Shown: positions 1 through 13,840 of the stretch, one piece after another
Position numbering within the stretch: position 1 is the first letter of the stretch
Layout of the letters: each line of letters opens with the position of its first letter
NCBI GenBank assembly: GCA_947568835.1
Contig: OX387604.1
Span: 11,995,076-12,059,075 of the forward strand
DNA from: Protonemura montana
Lineage: Eukaryota > Arthropoda > Insecta > Plecoptera > Nemouridae
Length of the DNA: 64,000 nucleotides
Direction: 5' to 3'
Translations under genes and position numbers: made by a program
Notes under the pieces: model-generated
What the model was told of the DNA's origin: nothing
What the model saw: the letters and a program-made list of their open reading frames with translations, nothing else
The model's database searches: none

Positions 1-3000
1 TCAATGTACATGCGATACTTCGGGTACAGTCCGTATAAACCATACTGCAGTCGTTCAACACTGAAGTATTTCCCAAGCAGATGTGCGGTCTCGATCAGCT
101 AAATAAAATAATGCCAAACTCTTAATTATAAAAAAAAATTAATACAAAAATATAAGTGATATAAAATGTGTAGCCACAGAAAGCAATGACTCTAACACCA
201 CTCTATAGTTTTGATTTTTTACTCATTCTGGCGTCTTTTAAAATTTTGGCTGTTCCCCATACAAAACTCCCATGGATCCAATGCAATAAAAAATTGGAAT
301 AACCCTGATTAAGGCAGAATCTAACAATAAGATAAAGGCGGTGAAATACAGGCACATACCACGTTGTACTCTAGATGCCTTTGTTCTGTAGCAAATGCTC
401 GCAGTTCATCTTTGATCTTTCCAACTGACATGAGAAGGCAGATTCTGCGAGGAGCGATGAGCGTATTCAGGAAGTCACTCCAAACGTCCACGGATATGCT
501 CTGAGACTCCGTGCCGCGTAACAATAGGTTCAATACTTCCCCAAAATGTTCGGGAAATGAATGCTGCAGCAGGATCATAAGATGCTTGCGAAATATCTGA
601 AAGAGTAAGATTTGCATATAGCAAAAATGGAGAAGCAGGTGGAACTCTTACAGATACAAACAAACACATTACAGATTAGAAAATAGAGACTAGTTTTACA
701 TACCTCTTGAATCATCAGAGTTTCATTAGGAGGATTTGGTCCAGCATTGACGACAGCTTGGATAATGTAGCCAATCAAAACTGACCTGTGGCTCAAACTG
801 GGTTGATACATTTTGAGCCATTGTGACACGTCAAACTGAAACCAAGAAAGAATTATTATCTAATCAAGAAGTTACAATTTCAGATACTTACACAAATAGT
901 ACAACCGAATATATTTCTTAAAATTAACAAGTTGAGTGTGTTAAGGTTAATTGCTGTGAATTGTGATTGAACAAAGCGACTGTAGACATTTGAATTAAAT
1001 TAGGAAGAAGTTGTCTTCAGAACCAACAAGTAAAAAAAAAAAAAATTAAATATTAATCAACAACTCGTCAATCAATTTATTCTAATCATCATAACATTTC
1101 AAATTACCTTTGAAATTAAAACGAAGCAGCTTTCCAGCCTGTCAGCCCGGATGTTCTCAACCATAAATTTGTACATTTCCAAGAACTTGTAGCAAGGTGC
1201 ATCAGAGGGAGTCAGGTATGGGCTGAGTAGTCCCATCAAACGGGTCTCTTCGAATAACGTGGTTAGCAGACGCATGGTTTGACTTCCATCGCCATACACA
1301 AACACCTGAACAGGGAAGGAAATAATGATAAAATCTGATAACATAAAATAACTAAGTCTATTTATGAGGTGCTTCAATTTTATCCACTCAACTCGGCTTA
1401 TAACACCATTTAATTAAGAAGCTACTTCGAAATGGCAGGTAGGGTCGGTGACGACAATGTGCAGATATTTGGCTACTTTAAAAATGTTGCAATGCTTTAA
1501 TGTGCAGGAATAGAATGAAAAATGTATGGATTTCACCTTGGCTAGTCGTTCCAGTCCACTTGTGAATATTTCATGGGATGGCGGATAGAATGCCAAATCT
1601 TCTTGGTACAGAGATACAAGATGGTAGAACAGATCAACTCCCAAATGGCTGTAAGCCATTTCACGGCCCAGCGATGACATTTTACTCTCCGTGTATTCCT
1701 TTACCACAAATCTATGGCAAAAACAAAGGGCATATTAAAAAAAAATTAAACCAAAATACCTTTGGCAATACTGGCACGATCATAGGTGTATATGTGCAAG
1801 TGTGAGACACGGACACCTCACCCAGAAACCACCTAGCCTACAGAACTAATCCTATCTTCTAATGTGAAAAAGACTAGACATGTGCCAAAACGTCAACCTA
1901 ACAAGTACACCACTTTTATGAAGCTGAATTGAAAAGTTCCCGATAATTTGTACTACTTTTCTTTTCCTTTCCCCACCCTTGAGTACAAATTCAAGCCATT
2001 GGACAGGACTGACTAGAAATGCTACTGTCATGCAATCCAAGTTTGCCAGCTTTGAAAGTTTCAGTTCATCCGACAAATCAAGAATCTCTCCCATAAAAAG
2101 TAAACAAAGATTTGAGTAAAAAGTACCAAAGTGCCAAAGAGCTGATATTGTTAATAAAATACCTATCACAAGAAAAGCCCCAAGATTGTTTAGTGTTTAC
2201 ACACCTAGGACGCAAACCTGAAATTGACTCCTACCGAATTAGGGTTGGGCAAAAAATCCCCTTTTCAAAATGGGGGGATACTCCTGCCTACACACATATG
2301 CTCCATTCTCAAAATAGATAATATGGTAAAAACACCAAGCTGTTCAAACTCACTCAATAGTCTTCCCGATATCCAACGCAGCCATACAAGTGGAACAAGA
2401 CATTGGCTCCAAGCAATTCTTGAGAACTAGATCGTAGCTGGCTCGATTCTCATCTATGTGGTGCTGCACGGCAACATCAACCACCGCTTCACTGACCTGT
2501 GAAGCCAATCACCAAAGGTAATACATAACAGGTGTGTAACAGATGTTGATGGACGTTGTTAAGGGTGAGGAGTGGTTGGACATGGAAGAAAGTGGTTGCA
2601 GAGGCAAAGAACTTCATAAGAATTGATGTATTATTATGATTTAAAATGTTAAGATTGTTTGAATATAGTAGCGCCAATCTACGCATACTTCTTCTCTATG
2701 CAAATACTTTCCAGAAGTGTTATAGAAGGTGTCACAAAAATAAAATTTGACTTTTAGGTTCTGGCTACATCTTTGGTACTTAGAGATCAGAAAATCTCCC
2801 AGTGCCAAATGCATTGGACAATACGTAAACGACAACAGGATTACTGACAACATCATCTAAAACCTTTCCTCTTTACTTCTTCCCACCCTTCCTAATCCAG
2901 CCTTTTGGCTGGACGCCTGATCGCATAAGTCAATATTGTGCACTTATACTGAGGCATGCGCATGCTACATAGCTAGTGAGGATAAAATGGGAAACAAATA

Positions 3001-6000
3001 AGTATGATTTAAGCTCACCATGACACAAATAGTGGCTGCCCCTGCACAAGTGATGTGTTGGGGCCGTGAAAGGCCAAGTCGGGGCGATTGCGGAGGAGAG
3101 CTATTGCACACTGCATGCTTTACTTGCTCCTTGGTTACGTTACGATACAACATTGGCAGTAGTTCCAGAAGCGAACAATCCAGGGCAGTGTGCTCCGAAA
3201 GACGCATCATATACCCTCTGCAACAAGTTATTTAGCATCAGCTTGTGGTTCTTACCTACATCCTAAGTCACTTTGTTTAAAGCATCAAGATTAGGCAACT
3301 GTGTATACGTACTGTGCAGCATCTGTCAGGGCCAGCGCTGAAACATCGAGACTCTTGAAAAGGCGGTCTCTAAAATATCTCACTTCACTGGCTAGAGTTT
3401 CTGTCTGGGAAGGCTCTCCGGTTTCCTCGATGGCTTTCATGCTAAAATTTTAAAATCTGCATGGTTAAATTCTACTCGGGGAGAGATTTATTTTGTACCT
3501 TTTTGGGTTGGTGTAGTAAATAGCAACCTCAATACCCCCTTTAGATAATATTTTTTCAAAATGAGATGATGTAGAATTGATGTACTAGATGTGATTCCTA
3601 GATATACATTTATAAAGGAACTTACAGCTGCTCCTGGACATCCTTGGTCATGCCAGAGTAATTGGTTCGTAGATAAGACTCCAGCAGTTGCTGGTAAGAT
3701 GCAATATCGCGTTCAAGTTTTCCAGCCTCAACAATTTTTATATCAATCAACGGAGGATCCAGAGGCTTATCATACATTCCCAGACTGAAATGGATTGTAA
3801 AGACAAAAGTCAAGCTGCATGTTTTAAGAAAGCAATAACCAAACGAATGAAATGAATTTATCCTGTAGCAGAGCCATACCGGTTAATCAGTTTCGTCCAC
3901 TTATTTGCATACTTTGCGTGAGCAGGTTGAACAATAACTTTGTCAGTAAGATCTTGAACACGGGACTGCGATCGTTCCCACTGCAAAACCGCCATTTGAT
4001 GGTCACTGCGGATTCGAGCGATGTCCAGGAATTCCATCCAAATGTCCTATGAGCAGAGAGAGAAGATGAGGCATGAAACTTTCAACAGCAACCAAGCAGG
4101 CTAAGTGTGAGGATACTTGCCTTGTTCGAGTGGAACAGATAGGAAAGCTTTTTCTGGTCGTAGACTGCAGGCAAAGCGTGCAGCAAAAGATTGGCATCGT
4201 GAAGCCGGGGTTCTTCCAGCCATAAGGTGTAAGTTTGGAAAAGTCTGGTGAACAATTTCTCTTTATTATTAGCCTTCTTATTTGGAATAGAAAATTTTCT
4301 CAAGTTTAGGAAACCAGCTCGCTGCTCACCTCTGTTTACACTGCAGCCATTGTTTGGCACTAGGTACTTCCACGCAGGTGAGAAACTCGTAGGCCTCCTC
4401 AACATCATCTGCTGCTTCAGTGCTGGCCTCAACGCTTGCCTTTTCAAAGAATTCTTTGGTTTCTACTAAACGGTTCTTCAAACGTTTCAAGAACGATATG
4501 TTCGATATTCCATCGAAGAACTTATTCCCACAGCTGCTTTCAGACTTACTGTGAAGAGGATATTGATGGTGATTAATAATAGCATACTAAGCTGTAAATA
4601 AACTATAAAGTGGGAACATTGAGAGAGCAAAAAAGGTTCGTAAATGTCGACCCACCTTGCACTCTCCTCTGCATCTTCGAAACGAGCCAGATAGAGCGAG
4701 AAGAACCGCTGCCAAATGTACGGCAGAAGAGGGTGGTCTATGGGTGTGTCCAAAGCTTGTTGGGACCAGCGGTAAATTGCCAGGCAGTTTGTTGGCGGGG
4801 GTGTCACCTCCAGCTTGGATGCAGCTTTCTGCACAGCAAAAGTTCAGTTTCAATAATTACAATTTAGAGCAATTTGTGGAGGCATAGTTTCTACATATTT
4901 CTTGGGAGAAAAGCTTAAATATTCTGTAAATTATTCTGTAAATATTCTGTATTCTCCATGCCATAACTCACTTTCAATGCTGCATCGACGTTTGTTTTAC
5001 AAGAGGAGTATTCGTTTTTCAAAATGGTGCAGAGCTGCTTCCAAAGGGGAAATTGAGCAGCCTCTTCTATGTCGATAACAATTGCTGCATACCACGCCCC
5101 GTATGGACATGATGAGAATTGCAGAAGTGAATTACCGTACGGGGAGGAAGAAATCCAGTTAATGATCTGCGACATGGTTCCACTTTGGATCGTCTCTTTC
5201 ACCTAAAATAAGCCAGTTCATCAATTAGCCAATAAATTCAAGGAATTGACAAAATTGACACAGAGTTTTAGGTGCGAAAAAATTATGCACCTCATAGAAG
5301 GTCCTTAAAATGATTTTCACTTCATCATTGGTTTGCTTGAAGAGAAAAGCATAGGACAAAATTGTGTCCAGGATGAAAAGGACTGCTGGCTCGGTCATCC
5401 AATTAGGAACACGGGACAAGCAGACTAGCCACAGCCTTACCAAAGGGTTAGGGCTGGCTAGGCTGTACTTGCTGTGATTTTCCAGTTGATATATAATCAT
5501 ACTGCCAAACAGGCGAAGAATTGGCCCGGGGAATTCTGGTGAGATCAAATTTTTTGCCATCTTCATGTAGGTCTTGTCAGCAGTTAGTAGATTGATCAGA
5601 ACCATAATAAACCTAGAACGTACAGGCATTGATGATTGTTGATATATTGAAAGAAATCATCATATAATAGCACAGCCAACAAATAATTTGCAATCTTACT
5701 TATCACACTTAATGAGCGAGTCTTGGCATTCAAGAAAGAGTGGCGTCAAATGGAGGAGAGCACCAATAACAGAGGCGTGTCTACCGTGTCGAAGAACAAC
5801 TTCCAGCTGAGAAAATCCCTTGATGCATATTTCCGGTATGCTGTGGCCCCACGTACTCACAAGGACTGCTATGCAACAAGCTATTGGCTGACTTCCTAGC
5901 ACACCTCTTGCAATCACCTGATAAAAAAAACCAGCAAAAAGATGCAAAAATAATCCATACCCACGGCAATATAAAATAATTGAAAACCTCTGCCAGGCAA

Positions 6001-9000
6001 ACTCATAATTTTCAAAGCTACTCAATTCCAAAACATGTGTTACTATCATAGAAAAACATTGAATTCAAGACATAAAGCTGTGATAATATTTAACCTTACA
6101 AATCCCACTTACTTGAAGAGATTGATCTTCGTAGAGATCAGGCACAGATTGGAATGTGGCCGCTGGGTTGGCCATGGCAGTCCAGACTGTGCCCTGATCC
6201 GAGTCAAGCATGTGCAGACGCAGCCGAACGACCATGTCCCAAGCCCAGGTTTTCAATGTCATCTCACTACTCTGAGAACGAACGTAGCTAGAAACCTGTC
6301 AGGGAATTTTATTTTTTGTTTATACCTATCAAGAGTCAATATGGTCCTGCTAGCATGAAAATTAAACCTTCGGTACTCACTGTACTAATTGCGCCAGCAC
6401 CAACAGGTTCTGGCGCATACTTTATAACAGTCTCTACGACAAGAACTGCAATGCGGCAGTGAACCTCACGGCTGAGAAATAAGCCAGAATCGTCTGAGCC
6501 ATAGTTGAGGTTAGTTAAAATGAGCCGTGCAAGGTTGTTTTCATTAGTGAGAAGATGTCGGTCCAGTAGCCAATGGGAGATGATCGTAAGGTCTTCGTCA
6601 CTTGGAGCCCATTGTCTCAAAGGAAGGTCACGGAACAAGTAGAAACTTAACTGGCCAGCCAATTCAAACCTGTCTTTTAAACTGGCAAGAATATCCGATA
6701 AAAACATCGGATACCGAGACGTTATCTTCGAGAGCAATGTCCTAGCTGATTTTGAACAACTGTCTTTTGTAGCTTCACTCAGAAATCCTATCTGCAATAC
6801 AACATGTGTTGTTAGTATCAATTATGGCTGTGCTTTTAACATGCCAAAAATGCACAATTCATTTTCTAGCTCAAGTGAATCTCTGTACACTTACCTGGAA
6901 AAGGTCCAGGGTGACAACTCTTCGAAATTGCACATCTCGGTCACCTCGGTCCATAGCCATACTAGAGAATGTGGACAGCAAATAGTAGGTCTCTGCTTCT
7001 GGTACTGCAGATATCAGCTCTTCAAAAAGTTGAACAAGACCAACTTCCTAAAAGATGAGATTTAAATTGAAAAACTACGTTGTCATTAGTCGACAGTGTG
7101 ACGACAATTTCGGGAAATGTCCAATCATTTCGTACCTTTATTTTTTCTTCCCAGCTACTTGGATTTTTACAGCTAGGTAAATCCTCGGTGATTTTTTCTG
7201 TGAATGGACGGTGTAATATGAAAAACAGCCTCCAAAGCTGATTCGACGAGACTAGATTGTATGGGAGAATTGCCAAAAACTGCCATGCTCCCAACTTTTG
7301 AGAAGAGAATATCGCGCAAGTAGCTCTTTGGACCAGAGAATCATACTCTGCCTGAAGGCGACCACTGTACTGGATATCTGACATCGCAGACTCTCTGAAA
7401 GACAAAAAAAAAATTGGTACCTATACCACAAAAAAATAAGCATCCCAAAGGAAGGCCAGCTACCCAATGAAGGAAACATACCGAAGTAACTCCCAAAGGT
7501 CAGATACATGTTTGACTACGTTTGTGATGATGCAACCCAATCGCTTTGCGAAGTTTTTGTACCGCTCATCATTGTATGTGCGCAAACCTTCCCGCAATAA
7601 GCTCACCAAACATGAAGCAAATGCAAACAGCTCCAAAAGTTGTTGCTCATTCCATGTGGTAAAATCGAGCTGATAAGCGCTGAAAAGAAATAATAAAACA
7701 ACATTGAACCAATTGTATTGAAATTAATTATTCGATAATAATACCTTGACGGTCAAGACTTTAATCAAATGGTAATCAGAGCTTTATGAGTTTTGTTTAC
7801 CTTGAGCTATTTTTCTGGTCCACAATATGCAGAACAAAAAGTAAAAGCTCCTTCAAAGGCACTTGATTCAAAATTTTAGTGAGGTCTTCCTCACTAATGG
7901 CCGTGCAATTAGATGAATCATTTTCTAGGCAGTCTGCATCCATATCTAAAACCACCCATGATTCGCTGACAAGTAGCTGCTCTAAGAATTTTTCTCGCTT
8001 CTGTATGGGTAATAAAATCACAGCCAAGGTTGCAACTGTGTGTGCCACATATCGATCTGTCATTGCAGGTTTATCCCAACGATGCTTGTATGTCGGAGGA
8101 GGGACATAAACTAACCGTGCAATCCAGTCTCCTATTCTCGGTGGGCATCTTAGAACGTGATTCAAAATGAACATGTGTTCTTGCCAAGTTGCTATGCGTT
8201 GTAGTAAAGCTACTAACATGGTGACCCATTGCTGTAGGTCTGTGTTAAATTGTAAGTCTTTAACAGCTTGCCGTTTGAAAGAAAATAATATTCCAATACA
8301 GGTTTGGAGCTCCAGCACATCACGAACGTGGCAATGGTTCTCCGAAGAGAGCATGGGGGTTTTGGCATTCACATTTACTTTCGACGTTACTATGCATTTG
8401 CGACAGATATCATTTATCAGTTGAATTATGTTCTGCCTGGCTGTTTCTGCAGAGAACTCGTGAATAACACGCTGCTCATTCACATTGTCTTTTATCGAAA
8501 GCAAGGTCTCGGTCAAATAACTATTTGCCGATACACGGAAAGTAGCCGTGGTGGAGGTGACTGAAGTGCTAACTGGGTTTCCATCTTGGCATTCTCCACT
8601 CTCACTTAGTATTGTCTTCTCCATCACCCATAATGTACTCTGATAGTCTTCAGCCTCAATTTTCAGTGAATTCAACTGTTCTTCGCCAGAGGTAACAAGA
8701 TCCCTGGCTCTCATGTATGTGCTCAAAAGATTATAAAGAGGATGATATAGTTCTGGAGACAACTGGTTTGCTATGAACATTGCAACAAATTCGGGATGCC
8801 TATCCAGCTCAGCATTATGCCACAACTCTGATAATTCTTCATCTGTGTATGACACCACATCACAATCAGCCTCAACATTTTCAATCCTGGGTTGTGGTTG
8901 ATCCTCGGAGGCGACGGAATTTTGGTTTACAGGCAGTTTTACGCATTCTAAAATGCGATCAAAAATGGGGGCAGTTGGCTCGTCAACTATATTTTCAATA

Positions 9001-9607
9001 GCTGTCTCTGTGGACTCCTTAGGAGCTGTAGGCAAAGCGGGATATAAACCGTGGAAAGCAGTTTGATTTGTGGTAATATCTAACAGTGTCAACCCTCCTT
9101 GCATTTCAGTTAACTCAGTCTCGTAACAGTAATTGTTTCCATTTTCTTCTGGTGACTCTGCTAGAGTCATAGAATTAAAAATAGTATCAATTGCACAGTT
9201 GGTAACATCTTGTGCAGCTTCAAATATTTCACTCTCAATATTAGAAGCCTCGATGCTTGTTTCTTGCACATAGCAATTATCCATGGTAACATTGCTTGCA
9301 TTTTGCATGGTAGTGGATGTGGGCTGAACAACTTTCTTTGATCTTTTCGATTTTTTAGGCTGAAGAAAAGAAACACATGCGATTTGTTGGTATAATTAAC
9401 TGAATCAAATATTAATTTTGCATGAATATGCATTGTGTTAAGGGGCACTTTGTTCACATTACTGTGACGTCTTAATATCAAAGACAAAATAATACTTTGC
9501 AACTGAACTACACGGTAAATTTCATTTTAGTATGAAACATTGTGGTATCTGAAAGTTGTTAACTATTTGTACATTAATTGACTATTTACCTGTTTTAATT
9601 CCTCCAT
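1..9607 (-). CDS. EPG5: EPG5 homologue (ectopic P-granules protein 5), partial, 23 exons
   Basis: Autophagy tether: EPG5 is a Rab7 effector that helps autophagosomes fuse with late endosomes and lysosomes. Exons read from the start codon down: 9607-9590, 9359-7801, 7679-7482, 7394-7136, 7047-6895, 6791-6381, 6295-6113, 5917-5700, 5612-5291, 5202-4972, 4828-4656, 4548-4330, 4244-4121, 4046-3880, 3784-3626, 3441-3313, 3217-3019, 2496-2354, 1711-1537, 1305-1108, 835-704, 596-360, 98-1. All phases join, giving about 1,901 residues; vertebrate EPG5 has about 2,580, so the C-terminal quarter is off the window. The first exon codes only MEELKQ and is followed by a basic KKSKRSKK stretch, as in the family. 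Recognisable blocks include HMFILNHVLRCP, TWAWDMVVRLRLH and ALDTPIDHPLLPYIWQRFF. The intron after 4121 starts with GC. Family identity is from remembered similarity and is strong. Confidence 0.93.
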
Positions 9608-10081
9608 TTTCGAGCGTTTATCCACAAAAATCCGTGTGGCTATCTCCGGGAATGACAGCGAGTGTAGCTAGCTTAGTGACAGCTGACTGACGAAAGATAT
9701 CAAGCCGTCAGCGCCGTACGTGGGTGAATTAGCAACTACCCTTAAAAACCACCAGGTTTTTAAAACGCTAAACAACATACCTACTCAAAGTCACTAGAAA
9801 TCTTTCGGTTGATTTTTGAGAAATTCGAGGTCAAACGTCAAAATTCACATTTTCTGCCTGCTCTAAACCAAAACTTCTTTAGTAAGGCATGTTTCAATTA
9901 TAAATGTAACGTAATAAATAAATAAAATAAACTGTTAGCAACACTGCTAATTTCTCCAGAATTTGTTGCCATTCGTGGAATTTCCCAGTCTCCAAAATTT
10001 CGTGGCTATTTCATGACAGGGCTAACAAAATGATACTCAAAATTTGGGTTGAATACCCTTGATGATAACACAACGCATCAA

Positions 10082-10098
10082 GTGTATCGCCGATACAC
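10082..10098. repeat. Perfect short inverted repeat (8-bp arms, 1-nt centre)
   Basis: GTGTATCG and CGATACAC are exact reverse complements around a single C. It lies about 480 bp upstream of the EPG5 start. It could be a dimeric protein-binding site or a chance palindrome; nothing else in the sequence decides. Confidence 0.5.
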
Positions 10099-11581
10099 CC
10101 AACGGTGTCGCGCTGTCAACACTTTGTGTTTATAAAGCATATTATACATATATTTAATAATTTAGTAAATATTAACCATGCAGGAAGAATTAGTAGAAGG
10201 TAATAAAGAATAGGGACAAAATGAGGTGTCCCACACAGCTGCACCGATTATGATGAAATTTTCATGGTACCTTTTTGTGTTCTCCAATTGACATCTCGAC
10301 TCGTCAGAATTTTCCACAATTTTCACCAACATTAAATTGGAGACCAAATGCAGGCATTGTGTTGGGAGTTATATTGGAATTCGCACTTGTTGTTTGTACA
10401 GCACTTGTCTGGTTTTCAGATTATTTTACACAACTGCGATTTCTTTCCTCCCGGGGGTCTTTTTTGCTTTGGCAACGGCATTTAATATCCCCAAAGTACA
10501 AGAAATATTCTCCATTCCTCGAAACAAATTTTAATTACCATAGCTAATCTGTTAATCTCTGTTTACACTTGTCAGTGAATTTTGAATAGCATATCAAAAC
10601 AAGTATTAGCAAATGAACTACTGCCGGTTTGGACGCCGTAGAGGCCATTTTGGGAAATTTGCAGGCATGCGTTATTGTGTTTATTTTTTATTTTTATTTG
10701 AGCGTTCATTCTGTCAGTAAATCGACCTAACGCTGAAGGCAAGCAAAAATTTCGAAATGTGATTATAGTTCCCAGGGGCTTTCTTTTTCTGACATTTTAG
10801 TCAATCACACCAACCACATCAACTGAATGTTCAGCCTGTGCACAAGAGCCTAAATTTCTTGGGAATAATATCTCAGGTTTGCAAAACTAGGGAATCTGTA
10901 AATGATGATCAAACAACAGATCAAAAGCTCAAAAAAAAAGTTTTGATAGGTGCAAAGCAGCGAGTGTCATGTGTGTGTTTATTTTTTAGTGTTCGACAAA
11001 GGCCAAAAGTTTGTGCAAAATGTCGAGCCGTTCTGCCAAAGGGGAAATGTTTGCTTTAAATATGGCCATGCGTGACGTATAGAGACTGAATGGTGCATGC
11101 ATAGTCCTATAAATAGGCTTTAGTTGTCAGACTACTCGGGTCACTTCAAACTCAAAATAGTTATCAGCAATTATATGACTATAATTTTTGAAAAGGAGAG
11201 ATTACATAGAGGGAGATTATGGCACAGGACAAGTTATTCCGATGAAACAGCGACTACAAAAAATTAGACGTTAGTTTAAGAAACTAGGCCCACTGCGTTT
11301 CAAGACATATTAGTCGTTATTCGCTAACCCCCTCCCCGGCCATGGAACGGTAAATGAGAATGAACAGTGGAAGATAGAATTTTGGAAAAACTGTTCGTTT
11401 CTCTCCTAGAAATATTTTATTTACCTATTTGCTAACAGATTTCCGGTGAAATGTTTTATTTTTTATTTTTTTCAAAACAGAACTAAAAAGATTTTTTTTA
11501 CTCTGAGCTACGAACATCATAAAACGGGTACACAGAGGTCGAAATTTTGCGAAAAACTGCTTTACGGAGTTATATGATACT

Positions 11582-11602
11582 CCCCCCCCCCCCCCCCCCC
11601 CC
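11582..11602. repeat. Homopolymer run of 21 C
   Basis: An uninterrupted C run in AT-rich intergenic DNA. The minus strand could form a G-quadruplex. Length is likely polymorphic or misassembled. Confidence 0.9.
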
Positions 11603-12208
11603 TTCACGACCGAATTATGATTTATAATTCTTGATTAATGTAACTATGACCTCCGGACATATCATCCCCCACGGCTTGTTTACCCAGGTATTTTTCCTGT
11701 ATAACTGACCTGTCTGACCTGTCAACTGACCAGAAGACATCAAAAACAATATATTTTTGCAGATGATGAAAATTAGTGTGAGTGGGGTTGTTGTATGGTG
11801 GGCCATATTGTATTTCAAGGCAAAACGGTGCGACAGTATACGATAAAAAAGGTTGGCCTGCCTTTCAATCAATAATTCAGTTAGGGGTGTGATAAGCTAA
11901 ACTTTAGCGAATCAAATTGTTTGGTTCAAATACAAAGATAATTAAATTGAAGAAATCTTAAAATTGCCTACCTTTTTTTCAGAATGTGCATTATACCAAC
12001 AGAATATTTCTCTTTTTACACAAACAAATTAAATTAACTAGGCTGATGATTTTTCAATCAGCCAACCAGCCAACCAATCAAAGGTGCTGCAGACACCTTC
12101 GGTTAAGATCGTCCAAGAATGTGCAAATTAGCTTACACAGTTCAAAGTTTGGAACTGTCTCAGTTTTAGGGTAAAGGGATGGGTAAGGTATGTGTTTCTG
12201 TGTTAATC

Positions 12209-12484
12209 TGATTGATTGATTAGTAGGGTTTTACGACGCACTCTCTTGACAACGGGCCATGCGGCACTGGTCTAATGGCGTCGGTGAATGAGTGGATGAT
12301 GATGAGAATGATGATAAACCTAACCTAGACTAGGAGAGAGGAGGGGAACCCGGTGCTGGCATGTAGCCTACTCCTGTCGAAGAGCATCAAGGTGACCACC
12401 GGCTTTAAATTTCTTCCGAAGGACGTTACAACGCGAATAACAGGATTCATCCACAAATCCATGATGTCGAGAGGTTGATAAACA
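12209..12484 (+). repeat. Dispersed repeat, copy 1 (GATTGATTAGT family)
   Basis: About 275 bp beginning GATTGATTGATTAGTAGG, then TTTACGACGCACT and a block reading GGCACTGGTCTAATGGCGTCGG, and ending near GTCGAGAGGTTGAT. The same landmarks in the same order recur inverted at 16012-16237 and 25756-26005. No open reading frame or terminal inverted repeat is visible, so it is most like a SINE-type or non-autonomous element. I did not find clear A and B boxes. Confidence 0.75.
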
Positions 12485-12543
12485 TGATTATAGCAGGCGA
12501 ATGATAGCGGGCGAATGAAGTTTCTGTACTAACTTTAACTCCT

Positions 12544-12579
12544 CCCCCCCCCCCCTCCCCCCCCCCCCCCCCCCCCCCC
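12544..12579. repeat. C run of 36 nt with one T
   Basis: A nearly pure C tract interrupted by a single T at 12556, lying just downstream of dispersed repeat copy 1. It may be a repeat-associated tail or expanded microsatellite. Confidence 0.9.
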
Positions 12580-13110
12580 GGAACAGAAATTATCATGTGT
12601 ATGATGGTCACCTATCCAAAACCTGACCCAGCACAGTGTGACTTATGCTTAACTTCGGTTTTCTCCAGCACGCGAAACCTTTTCGGTAAGAGTGCTAATC
12701 TGAAAGGAGAAAAAAATGAAATTGCTCGAAATTTGAGAGAGAGACCTGGAACTTGCAATCCCTGCAAAGGAAAACGTTGTCCCAACGAAGATTAAGAAAA
12801 ATAAATTTAATCAGGGCTTGGGTTCTTTGCGTCCGATGCTTTCTACTTGGGTAGGTAGCATGGTGTTTACTCTAGGCTTATAAGTGGCTTCTTTGATCGT
12901 GATTGTGGCTAATCATATCAAGTGTCACCTCTCGGCTTACGTCCAGGTTTCTTTCTTGGTAGGCAAGCACCCATAAGTATCGCACCACGGATATCTTTAA
13001 ACCAATTAAAGGTCTGAAGAAGTCAAACTGCAAGCTCTGGCGAAATATGATACCAAAAGCTCGAATCAACATACGATAAGCAGTTCACCTCTGGCAGTAG
13101 CTATGAGGGA

Positions 13111-13142
13111 TTTGATTGATTAGTTGTGTTTAACGACGCAAT
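13111..13142 (+). repeat. Fragment of the GATTGATTAGT dispersed repeat
   Basis: TTTGATTGATTAGTTGTG followed by TTTAACGACGCAATG matches only the first 30 bases of copy 1. The rest is missing, so this is a 3'-truncated copy or a shared terminus. Confidence 0.5.
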
Positions 13143-13840
13143 GTTTAAAGGGTTGGTTGTAGTTATACTATCTTAATAAGGAAAGATACATTTTTTGCTA
13201 TAATTACGATCAAATTACGATTGTTGAAAAAATGTATGTCATGTGGAAAAGACATAACAAAATGTTGATTATGTTTCAATTTAAGCTTAAGTTTGTAAAT
13301 AATGTTTTTAATTGTTCATGTTTATATATACCATGTTTATATTATATCACACTTGTGGACTTGCCTCCGTTGTCGATGAATAAACAATAAATAAATAAAT
13401 ACACCTATGAATAATATTAATAATAGTCAAATCGAATTATTTATGTGGACTCAAAGCCCGCAATTCGTAATGCTCGAGATCGGATTGGACGCAAGCGCCT
13501 TGGGCAGATCACCCTACGCCAGATGTGCCGTGCGATTTGGGGAGTAAATTCCCATTGGTGGGATTCCTTTCCCACCACAGAGTATCCAATCAAATTGAGC
13601 CTATGCACAAGTATAACCTCGGAAGGCGTAATTCACAGTTAGGAGCCGCAATTTGCTTAACTTCAACCTAAGGTGAGTCCTCTCAACAGTGCTAAACGCC
13701 ATGCATTAGTGAACTATGTTCTCGAAAATTTGTTAACTTTTTTCAGAAAAAAATCTTGCGAGTTTAAAAAACAAAGGTTCTCGTGATACATATACAAATT
13801 TAGTGCAATAAAGAATCAAGTATCTTTTCTCAAGCGAGTA

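Larger units (their letters stand above)
9608..13840. other. EPG5-rough intergenic region
   Basis: This stretch separates the divergently transcribed EPG5 and rough genes and so should hold both promoters. I see no convincing coding exon. It contains a perfect 8-bp inverted repeat at 10082-10098, two long C runs, one dispersed repeat copy and a fragment of another. At 13673-13746 a good GTGAGT donor and a pyrimidine-rich TTTTTTCAG acceptor outline a likely 74-nt intron in the rough 5' untranslated region. Short open frames such as 10838-11059 and 12595-12795 show no family I know. Confidence 0.6.

Noticed and set aside
7879-9001. Several plus-strand frames of 70-90 codons inside EPG5 exon 2
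   Set aside because: Antisense shadows of a 1.56-kb coding exon with clear EPG5 similarity.
13445-13642. 65-codon plus frame upstream of rough
   Set aside because: Lies before the likely 5' untranslated intron, no homology recognised, and not in phase with exon 1.
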